This document shows positions 12,426-22,906 of a stretch of 64,000 nucleotides of DNA, in pieces. The stretch's first letter is position 1, and the number at the start of each line of letters is the position of its first letter. The stretch lies in NCBI GenBank assembly GCA_033065855.1, contig JAVXUO010000983.1:124001-188000 (forward strand), written 5' to 3'. This DNA comes from Escallonia rubra (lineage: Eukaryota; Streptophyta; Magnoliopsida; Escalloniales; Escalloniaceae). The position numbers were made by a program, and so were the translations under genes. Under the pieces are notes generated by a model. It ran no database searches, was not told where the DNA came from, and saw nothing but the letters and a program-made list of their open reading frames with translations.

Positions 12426-13320
12426 GGGCAATTTGGGGAAGGCTTGGTTGATGATTTTTCAAGGGAGGGCAATTTGGGGATGAAAAATCCAAAAAGTAAG
12501 GTGTCAGAGAATCTTTAGACGGAGTTAGGGTCCCTGTCAATTTTGTGGGGTTCCGTGAAATGCGGGTACAAACCTGGGGGAGCAGAGTGTAATTTTCAAA
12601 AGATAAGGGGGTCCGTGTGTAATTTAGGGTAAACCTCAGGGGTGCCGTGAGTAATTAATCCATTTTATTATGGTTTATTGGCCGCTATTGAGGGTACCGC
12701 TTTTCCTTAGACGGTTGTTTGGCGTACCAAAGCGCCCCTCAAAATGGGTTTCTTTGCTTGGGAAGCAGCTTTGAATGAAGCACCCACTGGGGACAACTTG
12801 TGCAAAAGGCAAAAAATTATGTTCATTGGTGCTACATGTATAAATAGGACGGAGAGCGTGAATCATCTTTTGCTGCATTCAAGGTGGCAAAGTTGTTTTC
12901 GGACTTGGTCTTTCTTTTTGGTGTGTACTAGGTCATGTCGAAGTCGGTTGTGGAATTGTTGCAGTGAAAAGAAATACTGTTCTTTGGGATTTGACTTCCT
13001 TTGGCATTATAATGACAGGAGTAATAGAGCTTTCGAATCAAAGGAGTCATCATTTCTGAGCTTAGCTCTGCTGTTTTCAACACCTTATTTTTGTGGTATG
13101 AGATAAGCGTATAGGTTTTAACTGACAGCCTTTGGGACTTTTTGGAGAGTTTTGGTAGTTGTATAGTTAGCTGCTAGTTTGTCCGATGTACTTGGTTCGA
13201 CCCCATGGCGGTTTTGTATATAATTTCACTTATCAAAATAAGCAAAAGTTCCTGGTAACTCAAAGTTCATTGGACTGTATATGTATATACGTGCATATAC
13301 TATTTATATATATAGATATA

Positions 13321-13322
13321 TA

Positions 13323-13365
<43 letters not shown>
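13321..13365. repeat. (CT)n-(CA)n compound microsatellite
   Basis: About 22 bases of CT repeats run directly into about 22 bases of CA repeats, in the large leader intron of the ZCCHC8-like gene. Confidence 0.95.
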
Positions 13366-13366
<1 letters not shown>

Positions 13367-13668
13367 AACATATTTATATGGGAGCTGGTAAAATTCCACT
13401 GTTAGCAACTTAGCTTAAGCTGTCAGCGGTATTAGGCCGTCCACGCTGCGAGGCAGATTACATTTTCTTAGCGAACTATCACCATCCGCAACATTACCCC
13501 ACCCCCGCGGCAATTTGGTCAAAAGTATTGTCCGCAACATTATGTTGCAGACGATAGGAAGGCTAAAAAGGAAAGTCAGATCTGGCCTGTCTATCTACGA
13601 TGGATGGACGACCAGATTGCACTGACAACTTAGCTTAAGTTGCTAGTGCTGGCAGTGGGTCAAGTCTT

Positions 13669-13705
13669 TATATATATATACACACGCACGCGCGCACACA
13701 CACAC
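13669..13705. repeat. Alternating purine-pyrimidine tract (TA/CA/CG)
   Basis: Thirty-seven bases of strict alternation run from TATATA through CACACG and CGCGC to CACACA. This composition favours left-handed DNA in vitro (established knowledge). No function is shown here. Confidence 0.85.
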
Positions 13706-13739
13706 TCATATGTACATACACACATTTATATAGGGGGAA

Positions 13740-15430
13740 TTGATAGCTGGGATGACTTTTTTTTTAAGGGTTTTCACCTAATTGCCTCTAGGAGAAGCGA
13801 TTAGAATTTTTCCAAATTGCCTATGCCTAAACCACAAATCACCTATTTTCTTTCTTTCTCTCTCTCTCTCGCTCTTCCCTTTGTTTACACAACTGTCGAC
13901 GGTAGTGGTCGACCGTTGATTAGATCTATCGTATCCATCCCCTTTCTAGCCGCCATCTCCACCTTGTACTTTTACATATCTACATTTAGATCAATTACAA
14001 ATCTATGAAATTGCAAAGTATTTTTGGTGTCAGTTGACTGTGGGTGATGGTCGATATTGTAGCTGTATGGCTAAGTTAGTCGCGGGTGTGGTGATGCTTG
14101 GTTGTCAGTGGTGGTTGGTGGAGCTGGTGGGTAATGTATGTACATCGGTGGTTGGTTGGGTTATGGTCGAGGTGGGTGGTTGTGGGACGGGTGGTGGTTG
14201 GGTTGTGTCCGTGGGGTGATTGTGGGGTGGGTTACGGTGTGGATGGGTGTTGGTGGTGGTCTATAAAGCACCGGTGCAGCACTTGGGGTGAAGCACCGGC
14301 ACCAGATACGCGTCGGGTGTGGGTGTGGTTCGGGTGCGGCATGGGTGCGTGTCAGGTGTGTGTCCGGTTTTATTGATTTATTTTTTTAATTTCTTAAATA
14401 CTGGGTGCGGCTCGGGTGCGTATTGGACCTGTGACCACCGGCGATCTGTGACCACCGTTCAGATTTGTGACTACTGGTGACTCCAGCGACCACCGGCAAG
14501 GAATCTGAGAGGAGACCGGAGAGAAGAAGAAGAAGAATAAGGAGGAGGAGGAGGAGGAGGAGAAGGAGAAGAAGAAGAAGGAGAAGATCTCACCGGCGAA
14601 CCAAGTGCGGCACTGCGGCGTGCGGTGCTGTCGGCGCTGAGACGTGCGGTGCTACGGCGCTGCGTTGTGGATGGCAGAAAGAAGAAACCCTTGTATTCCG
14701 ATAACATCGATGTGGCTGGAAGTTACTAGATAATGGTTGACTTTTGACTTTTGCTATTTCATTTTTATACCCCCTTATTAACTTATTACTTAAATCAGCC
14801 CCTATACTTCAAAGAAATGACAGTTGTACACATACAAATGTTCAGTTATACAATTTTAATATTTACAAAACAACCCAAACTTAACAAACTATCACTAATT
14901 TAGTTGAAAACTTCAAAATTCAAGAAGCAACCCATTAAACTTAACAAACTCTCACTACTTTAGTTGGAATATTTATGTTTTTTTACATATATCTAATACA
15001 TATTAAGATTCAAATTGTTTACAAATTTAATAATAAGTGTATATAGTTAAAAAAAATATTTATAAAATCTGTCGTATCACCGCTGCACCCGTATCTTAAA
15101 ATTTTCAAAAATGCCATATCCGCGTATCCGCACCCGTGTCTGTGTTTCTTAGGTGGTGGTGTTGGACGAGAATAGTAGTGTTGGCGGTGGGCGCAGTTGT
15201 TCTTGTGGGTGGGTACTTGATGTCAACGGGGTTGTTGGTGGGTGTTCACGGCGGCAGTGGAGGTGATGTGGATGTTGACGGTGGCAATGGCCGTAAGTCG
15301 GCAAATCGTGTTGATGGTGGTTGGCCGCAGCAACAGTAGTGGCGGCTTTCTTTGTTCAAAATTTTCCAAGTGCAGAGGACCTGCCCTACCATAAAGAAGG
15401 GCAATTGTGGAACATTTTGCATCAAATGCT
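13740..15430. other. Low-complexity G/T- and GAA/GGA-rich block in the leader intron
   Basis: GTGG-rich sequence (14090-14360), a GAA/GGA tract (14520-14590) and GGTGG-rich sequence (15150-15340) resemble the interiors of the non-autonomous elements elsewhere in the window. Weakly similar outer sequences (TTTTTCCAAATTGCC near 13810 and, inverted, GGCAATTGTGGAACA near 15400) hint at a decayed TIR element. I found no target duplication. Open frames here are repetitive and not taken as genes. Confidence 0.3.
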
Positions 15431-15775
15431 AACCACCATTAAGTGTAGCGGTTAAGCAATTGGATTTAGAGAAAAAAAGATCTAGATCATCCACTAGGCA
15501 ACGTGGACGGCTAGATTACAACTAGAAAAATGGGGCTTTTTCGAGCATTGGATGTGGATCAGCCCCCATATGTGTGCATATATATGTACATGTGTATATT
15601 GATCCCTTGCCGTTGCTGCCAACTTAAGTTAAGTTACCCAGTGCGATCTGGCCGTCCATCCATCGCGAGTGGACGAAACAGATCACTTTGTTTTAGATTT
15701 CCCCTTCATCTACCCCATAATGTGCTGGAAGACAAAATTCACTTAAAAAATAGCGGATTTTTAGATGTATAAATT

Positions 15776-15777
<2 letters not shown>

Positions 15778-15818
<41 letters not shown>
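15778..15818. repeat. (AT)n microsatellite
   Basis: About 20 uninterrupted AT repeats in the leader intron of the ZCCHC8-like gene. Confidence 0.95.
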
Positions 15819-15820
<2 letters not shown>

Positions 15821-16662
15821 AGTAATAAATATTTAAGAAGCCGGCCAGAGAAGGGTGAAACTCAAGTACATGGTTAGTATACAAAAGAACTAATTACATC
15901 AAAGTAAATCTGTCCAAAAAGGCTATAAAATTGTCCGATGTGGATGGTCAGTATTCTTCTAACCAGAGAACAAAAGGGTTCAAAGGAGCAGTTTTAAACC
16001 TATCTATAGGCAACTCTTCTTTCACAAAAGCATGTTGATTACGTTCCAGCCAAATGCATCAAAGGAGCCCCAAAGGAGCAATATTCCCAAACAGCATTTC
16101 TATTACCACAGGGCATTCATCTATCTAGGTCAATTCTCTTTCCTTTCCCTTGCTCATGCGATGGGTGAGTCAGGTTTGGGCTTTCTTGGGCAAGGCTACC
16201 GTGCTCTTCTATATCTGTCCTCACCATGAAGAGGAACTTCCAAACCGGAGTTTCTTTCTTGACTCTGAGAAAGAAGGGCCTTGTATAATTCCACTATTAG
16301 TGAAGGTGTGTTAGCCTAATTATAGTTTATGGCCTTTTTTCGTCATTTATACATGGATAACTTATTTTTGTCAATTTCAAGATGCTTGCCTTGTTCTCTC
16401 ACCATAAATTGTTTCAGTCATTGCTTTATACTGTCCGTGATACTGGATGATCGCGTTATCATCTCAGAATATATGAGCTCATGTATTTCTTTCCGGAAAG
16501 TTATGCTAGGCTATTAAATACGATGCTTTGTCAAATGGTTCTGTATGTTTGTTTTTTCAAGTGTGCTTCTAGAGAGAGATTCTTATTTTCATCAATTATT
16601 TTTATCTGAAACCTAATTGAATGCCCGTGATTTGTATTCAGGAACAAGAAGATCCTTTTAGT

Positions 16663-19600
16663 ATGGATATTGAGAGTTTAATCGAGCTCCCACCTTCTAG
16701 TACTTCTGGTAATGGGAGCGAGGATAATGACCCTGATAGGTCTGAACGTGAGACCAGTGAAGCGAATTCTGGACTCGGTACTTCCAAGGCTGAAGAAGAC
16801 AAGTTGAATGGGGATATCCAGGAGAACAATGACTGTACTGTTGCAAACAAAGATGGTCTTTTCCAGGCCACTAATAATGACAACATTGTCAAGGATTTGG
16901 TTGACAGTACAGCTATCTTGCAAGTTAGTGCTAAATTGACTGAAACAATTGCAGTTGCGGAAGAGCTGAAATCTCAGCCCAACATATCCGAGGCTAAAGA
17001 AAGCAAGACCAATGAGGGTGCCGTAAACAAGGATGAAAATTTGCTGGCAATTGTTAGTGATGAAATTAAAGAAAATTTGGTTGACGGTACTGCTATATTG
17101 CAAGTTAGTGCTGAATTGGTGGAGACAAACACAGTTAAAGAAAACAGAGATTGTACTGTGCATATTGAGAATGGTGGTTTAATTGTTCAAGATGGAAGCC
17201 CGCTTGGCAATCACAAGAGAGTTGGAAGTCCCATCAGCGGTCAAGAGATAGGTGGCAGTTGTATCCTCATTCATTTCCTTGTGCTTAAGAGGTTGCAACC
17301 TAGCAACCTCAAATTTATTCTACAGTTTAATTTTTGGTCTGCCCCACTTATAGTTTCTTAATTTCATGCTTTCCATGATTCAACATTCCTCAGCTATATC
17401 TGGGGTTAAGAAACCGCGAATGACTGTTGATGAACAGCAACCTTCGGTGCATGTTGTGTATAATTCCTTAACAAGGTATGAGCTTCAGTAGTTATTCTTT
17501 TTTCAACAAAAGGTACATGTTTTGGCGGCTTTTCACACAATTTACCACTTAGTGAAAGGGCTTTCTGAAGTCATTGATTTTAAGGTGTAATCTCGTACAA
17601 TTTCCAGAGGAAGTAAACGGAAGCTTGAGGAGCTATTACAGCAGTGGTCCGAATGGCATGCACGGCATCATTCTTCATCTCATGTAATCCGGATTCATTG
17701 TCATTTGTATTCTTTTCTCCTTTCCAAGGCTTGTTGCTTTAATGTTGGAACCAGAAAAAACATGAATTGGTGTGACATTGGGATGTGCATGTTGCACTAT
17801 TTTGGTAAACTTAGACATAGATCGTATATTTCTAACGAGCATCTATGTAACTTTGGGTTACTTATCCAAAGATGGGCATACTCTGGGCATCTTCGGTGGT
17901 TTCTTGATTTTTTGTGAGAAATCTTTCCTTGTTGATATCGAATGAAGGTATCTTAAACTAAAACTACTCATCTTTTCTGGAACTGCAGAAAAGGTAATGA
18001 ATTGGCTGGACAGAAACCGAGGACTTCTAATTGGCTCATGCAATAGCATTAACCAGTTGAGAGTTTAGGGTGGTATGCTGAAGTTCAGATGGGGAAATAC
18101 ATATGTATGTATTTCCCCATCTGAGTAGTTGCAGTGGGTTGGCTGGGTGTAATGATATTTCGTTTTTGATCCTCTTATAACATTAGAAATGGGGGTGAGC
18201 CTTCGTGCAATGATACGTGTGATTTTTTATGACCCTGAGACACGGGTTTGAAACGAGAAATCAACCTCTCCACAATGTGGGAAGGCAACGTATGGCGGGA
18301 ATTTTGTGCGCTGTGCCACCCTTTTACAATATCCTTGCTGTCATCTGATTATTGCTGAAATAAGAAAGCTTTCAGAACAAAGAGTTCTTCTTGTTAAATA
18401 TTCTTTTCCTCCTCATCTCCCCTTTAGAGGTCATATAGCTATAAAAGAGTTTTTCCAGGCTAAAGTACTCCATGGGTTGTGCCCTACTTTTGTTGCCCTA
18501 CAAAAATGGGCAAGCCATTGCATGAGGCTTTCATCAGGCTCTTGACAAACCCCACGGGTGGGGACCAGGAGTCAATCAGTACTTTAATAGTTGACGAGCC
18601 GTTCTTTAATGTTACAGTCCCTGCCCTCCCCTTTTAGCACTGCTGTAATGACATCTGCTCTTGCTACCGGCAGCACTATTAACAGTTTATGGGTGAAGAA
18701 ACTAGCTTAGGGGATTCATAAGTTTCCTTAGTTCCTCTAATATTTATCAGTGAATCTTCCTTTCTGATACTGTTGTATGATTTTCTGATATGTTTACATT
18801 TGCATGCTAGGTAGGTTATGCAATCAGCTTATTTGTTAATTAATTATCTGAAGGCTTTTCAATATTTGTTTTATAATGGAAGTCTAAGTACGCCTCATAT
18901 ATTCAGGATTCAAACAAAGTCGTGGAATCTGGTGAAGAGACGTACTTTCCTGCGCTTCATGTTGGTCTGGATAAGCGTTCTGCAGTGGTACGCTCACTTT
19001 CTGTGTCTTGAGTACAATTTTATATCTTCTATAACGAATACTGTGTTCAGTTTCTTGACCTTTTACTGCATATTTTCCTCCATGATTTTATATGCTTTTT
19101 AAAAAAAACCCCGAGGAGAGAATTTTTTCTTTTGTCTCGATCATCAATGCCCATGTCAGATGTTTTGCGGCAGAAGAACTAATTAAGACATATTTGAGCA
19201 GTCCAAAAAGATTATACGAATGAAGTCGAGGAGCACTTGCTTACTCGTTTTTTAAATAAACAACCAAGTCATATACCTTTTTTCCGCCAATGAAGTAAAA
19301 CTCCATACCTGTTTCTAAAATACGGTGTGATGTACAGCACGATGGCTATCAAAAACAAGTTGATATTCATGCAGATAGAGAAAGCTTCTTTTTCCCCCTC
19401 CCTCCATCTCGAGCATACTAATATTGGAATAGTGCTGATTTTTAAACGTATTTTTCTTGGGAAGGTATTCACTTTGAAGAAGTTTCCATCCAGTCACAAA
19501 TAGGTTGTCAAATATATTGTAGTTTGTTTATTGGGCTGTAGTTAGATTCCCATTCATGAAGGTAAGAGCATGTTGTAAGGAGTAAAACGGTTTTTTTGAC

Positions 19601-22600
19601 TTGATTAAAGTGAAAATATGATGGGAAAGACTAGGGTTATTGGGACAGGTTTCTAGCTCAGAAGACAGGGACTAAAGTTGTTAGTTATATTATGTGAAGT
19701 CGAAGATGATTTCTCTTCAGTGTTTTTACTCTTAAAAATTCAAAATTTGTTCACAAGTTTTTGGTCGCATAGCACATGCCGAAGTAATCTTTTTGACTTT
19801 TTATGTGTAGTCTTTCTGGATGGACAAACAGACAAGGAATCTACAGAACGATGAAAGTAGCCCATTGGATGGCAACTTAGTACCTCTTTATGATCGTGGA
19901 TACTCATGGGGTTTGACTTCGACAGATGGTTTGAATAATCGGGACGGGTAACTACTTCCTCTTCTTGTTTGTGGATTTGTGACTGCTCCGTCTAATTATA
20001 GATGAATGATTGTTCCCATTGGTAGCAATAAGCTTAAATATGAGTCAGTTGTGTCAACTATGCATCCTGTCCTTTTGGGCTGATGGTACATCTTACTAGA
20101 AAGAATTTCATATATTTGCATGCTTTAGCATCATCAGTAATTGGACATTGCTTTTCTTGGAGCATGATTCTTCATGAACAACACTTTTGATAGGTCCTAG
20201 TTACATAACAACTTGGGCATATATTTGTGCATATTGACATTTCTATAGTATTAAATACGTAGTATATTCATCTGGCATGCATTTTTTAATCCACCTCGTA
20301 TGGACATATTGTCTAACACTTTAGTACTTGAGTAGTATGTTTTAACAACGTGGGGACAGTCTATTATGGTAGAGAGCAATAGTTTTAGAAGAGTTGTAGG
20401 AGGAGAAGAAGATGACTATAACATAATTCAGTTAGGCACTTTGAGAATTTTTTTTGGTTTGTTTTCTTCATGTCCCCTGAAACATTATTTGCTCTTTCCA
20501 AAAAATTTAGTACGAGTGCGTTGCCACTATGAAATCCTTAAAACTCATAGGCATGGAATATGCTGCGGATTAATTTTCCATTCCTGATATTTTTTATCCT
20601 CTTATTGGTATTTTGCTTAAGAGGACTCCCCAGAATACAATTTTGTTCTTCATTCTCTGTTGGTTGGTGATTTATGCAACTGCACGGTTCCTTTTTCTGT
20701 AAGTATCTTTTTACATATCTAACATATCATCTTTTTAAACAGAGGTATGGAAATAGTAGATGCTCCCCGTTGTTTCAATTGTGGTTCCTACAACCATGCA
20801 CTAAAGGAATGCCCTAAACCTCGTGATAATGCTGCTGTCAATAATGCTCGGAAACAGCACAAGAGTAAACGAAATTTGAGTACCAGTTCTCGTAACCCAA
20901 CCCGATATTATCAGAATACTCCTGGGGGGAAGTATGATGGTTTGAGGCCTGGTGTACTTGATTTGGAAACGCGACAACTTCTGGGCATTGGGGTAAGATG
21001 ATGTATATGTTTCATTTTGGAAAAAAACGAAGGCCAAAACGCGAGCATGTATTGTTACATTATCGACTTGCAATTGGTAATACAATAAGTTCAAATTTTG
21101 TTGTTTCTGCTACCATTAACAAGATTTTCAGCTGGTGTCTCGGATCATATTTTGACATTCATTTGGCAGAATAGCTTTATGTCTTAAGCACTCTTTGCTT
21201 CATTCAGTTCTTTTTTTCTTTTTGTGCGAGGTAGGGTTGGGGGGTGGGGTAACAAAGTTAGTCCTGCATTCTGCAGGCATGAGTCACGAGGAGCTTGAGT
21301 GCTAATAGTTTGCTAACCTCATGGGTTTTTTTATGAAAATTTCTGAAATGCAATTAGGAATAACTGTCCAACATTTAAGATTATAATCATAGGACTTAAT
21401 CGTGATAGCGTAACTTTTGGTGTGTAATTTCTAAAAAGAGGAGAAGTTCCCCTAATCCTCGGAAGATTTAATGCTGTCATATGTAACCTTTAGCTTGTGG
21501 ATGTGTGCCATTTCCCAGAAACAGCACCGATTCTTTCTCCCAGCGAGGGTGACAAATAATCTTTTCTTCTCCCCTGCCTTCTTCAAGCTTTAAGCTCTTT
21601 GTTCTGCATTTTTTTGGCCATAGGGCCAAACCCTGAAGTAACAATTCTTCATGTACGGACCTGACATTAATCTTACATTGAAATCAAATTGAAAAATATC
21701 TGTGTAGGAAGCTGAATCTAGCTGTTCTGATATGAATTTGCAAATGTCAGCTTCTTCTTTCGAGTTCCTTACCACTTTTTCGTCTTCCTTTATTTAAGAT
21801 CCATTTTGGTTTCATACAGGAGCTTGATCCACCTCCTTGGCTTAACCGAATGCGAGAAATAGGATATCCACCGGGATATCTAGGTAAGTATCCTCTATTT
21901 AAATCTTTAGTTACGAAGTGAATGAGGTTTTTTCAAATTCCTGATGCCTTACATTTGCTTTTTAGCTATCGGTTCTCAATACAAACGACTTTGATTTATG
22001 GAGTACATATATTGATTACAAAATTGGTTCAGTATTCCAGATTTCTTTCATCGATAACCTTGCCAATTATTTGCTTCTGAACTCCTCCCACCCTTCCCAT
22101 AGAATCTCCAAAGGCTATGTGATTCCTTGGTTTTTATTCAATTATGTATAGGGATATATAAAGTGGTTCACTTAGTCATCTCAACCTCACCTTGTCTACA
22201 CCTTTTTTCAGATCCAGAAGAGGAGGACGAACCATCAGGGATCACGATATTCACAGATGAAGAAATTAAGGAAGATACGGAGGATGGAGAAATTCTTGAT
22301 ACGGACCATCCAGATTTATCTGGGAAGAGTAGTGTTGAATTTCCGGGTATTAATGGCCAAATGCCCGAAATTGCAATAGAAAGACGTTGGAAAGAGCCAC
22401 CTAGGAAAAGAAGTGTTGAATTTCCAGGAATTAATGGCCCAATTCCTGAAAATGCAGATGAAAGACGTTGGGCTGATCCATCTAGAATTCAATCACATCG
22501 CAGATACGATCATTCATCAGAATCGCTGCGCAAGGAGCACTACCATGAGGAAAGGTGGTCAAGGGACTACCGAGATGATGGGCCTCCTGGCTGTGACCCG

Positions 22601-22906
22601 GGAACTAGCCCTTCGATGTCTACCTACTCTCCTAGGTATGGTAGTCACGACCCAAGTTACATTTCCTACAGCCCCAGAGAAAGCATCCCCAGAGAGAACA
22701 TCCCCATACCTGGGAGCCCTAGTTTTGGGAGGTCTTTTTCAGACAGAAGTAGAAGGAGCCCCTTAGTCCATGGAAGTTCTATAAATCATGGTTCATATTG
22801 GTCATCACCATCCTCGCCCCCAGATAGACTGCTTTCACCACATAGTTACGGCTCAGCTGGTTTGGAAAATCGCAGCAGTGACCGTCGGAAAAGATCTCGC
22901 CCCTAA
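16663..22906 (+). CDS. ZCCHC8: ZCCHC8-like CCHC zinc knuckle / PSP domain protein
   Basis: Putative scaffold of the nuclear exosome targeting (NEXT) complex, which with an Mtr4-type helicase (HEN2 in plants) feeds aberrant nuclear RNA to the exosome; this role is known for the family and inferred here. Exons: 16642-17260 (a donor at 17251 is equally in phase), 17394-17475, 17608-17683, 18907-18987, 19811-19947, 20743-20992, 21820-21883, 22212-22906, about 657-660 residues. The first exon is acidic. The CCHC knuckle CFNCGSYNHALKEC lies near residue 331. It is followed by a PSP domain (GLRPGVLDLETRQLLGIG, then ELDPPPWLNRMREIGYPPGY) and a Ser/Pro/Arg-rich tail. The start was set at the first in-frame ATG after the acceptor at 16641. 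Two internal duplications occur: LVD(S/G)TAILQVSA(K/E)L in the N-terminal region and SVEFPGING...ERRW in the tail. The closest Arabidopsis relative by neighbours is At1g67210. Confidence 0.85.
18086..18123. repeat. Perfect 18-bp inverted repeat with 2-bp spacer
   Basis: CAGATGGGGAAATACATA (18086-18103), TG, then its exact reverse complement (18106-18123). It lies in intron 17684-18906 of the ZCCHC8-like gene. It can form a hairpin in RNA or a cruciform in DNA. No matching element borders were seen. Confidence 0.95.

Larger units (their letters stand above)
11545..12661. mobile_element. Pack-MULE related to the autonomous MULE at 25833-32003
   Basis: Its termini (GGGTTAATTACTCACGGC... and the inverted copy ending GTGAGTAATTAATCC) match the TIRs of the 25833-32003 element over about 77 bp. 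A perfect 9-bp duplication, attttatta, flanks it at 11536-11544 and 12662-12670. The left subterminal region (to about 11718) resembles the transposase-promoter end of the autonomous element. The right one (from about 12440) resembles its GRF-gene end. The GC-rich interior is not shared with the autonomous element and carries host-gene-like fragments, the defining feature of Pack-MULEs. It lies in the probable leader intron of the ZCCHC8-like gene. No transposase is encoded. Confidence 0.88.

Noticed and set aside
11687..12540. Several overlapping long frames on both strands in the Pack-MULE
   Set aside because: GC-rich captured DNA gives long frames by chance. Only the frame with H2B-tail identity and the adjacent amphipathic frame were kept, as fragments.
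14034..14707. Gly/Val/Trp-rich and Arg-rich frames
   Set aside because: Low-complexity GTGG and GAA/GGA tracts; no recognisable protein.
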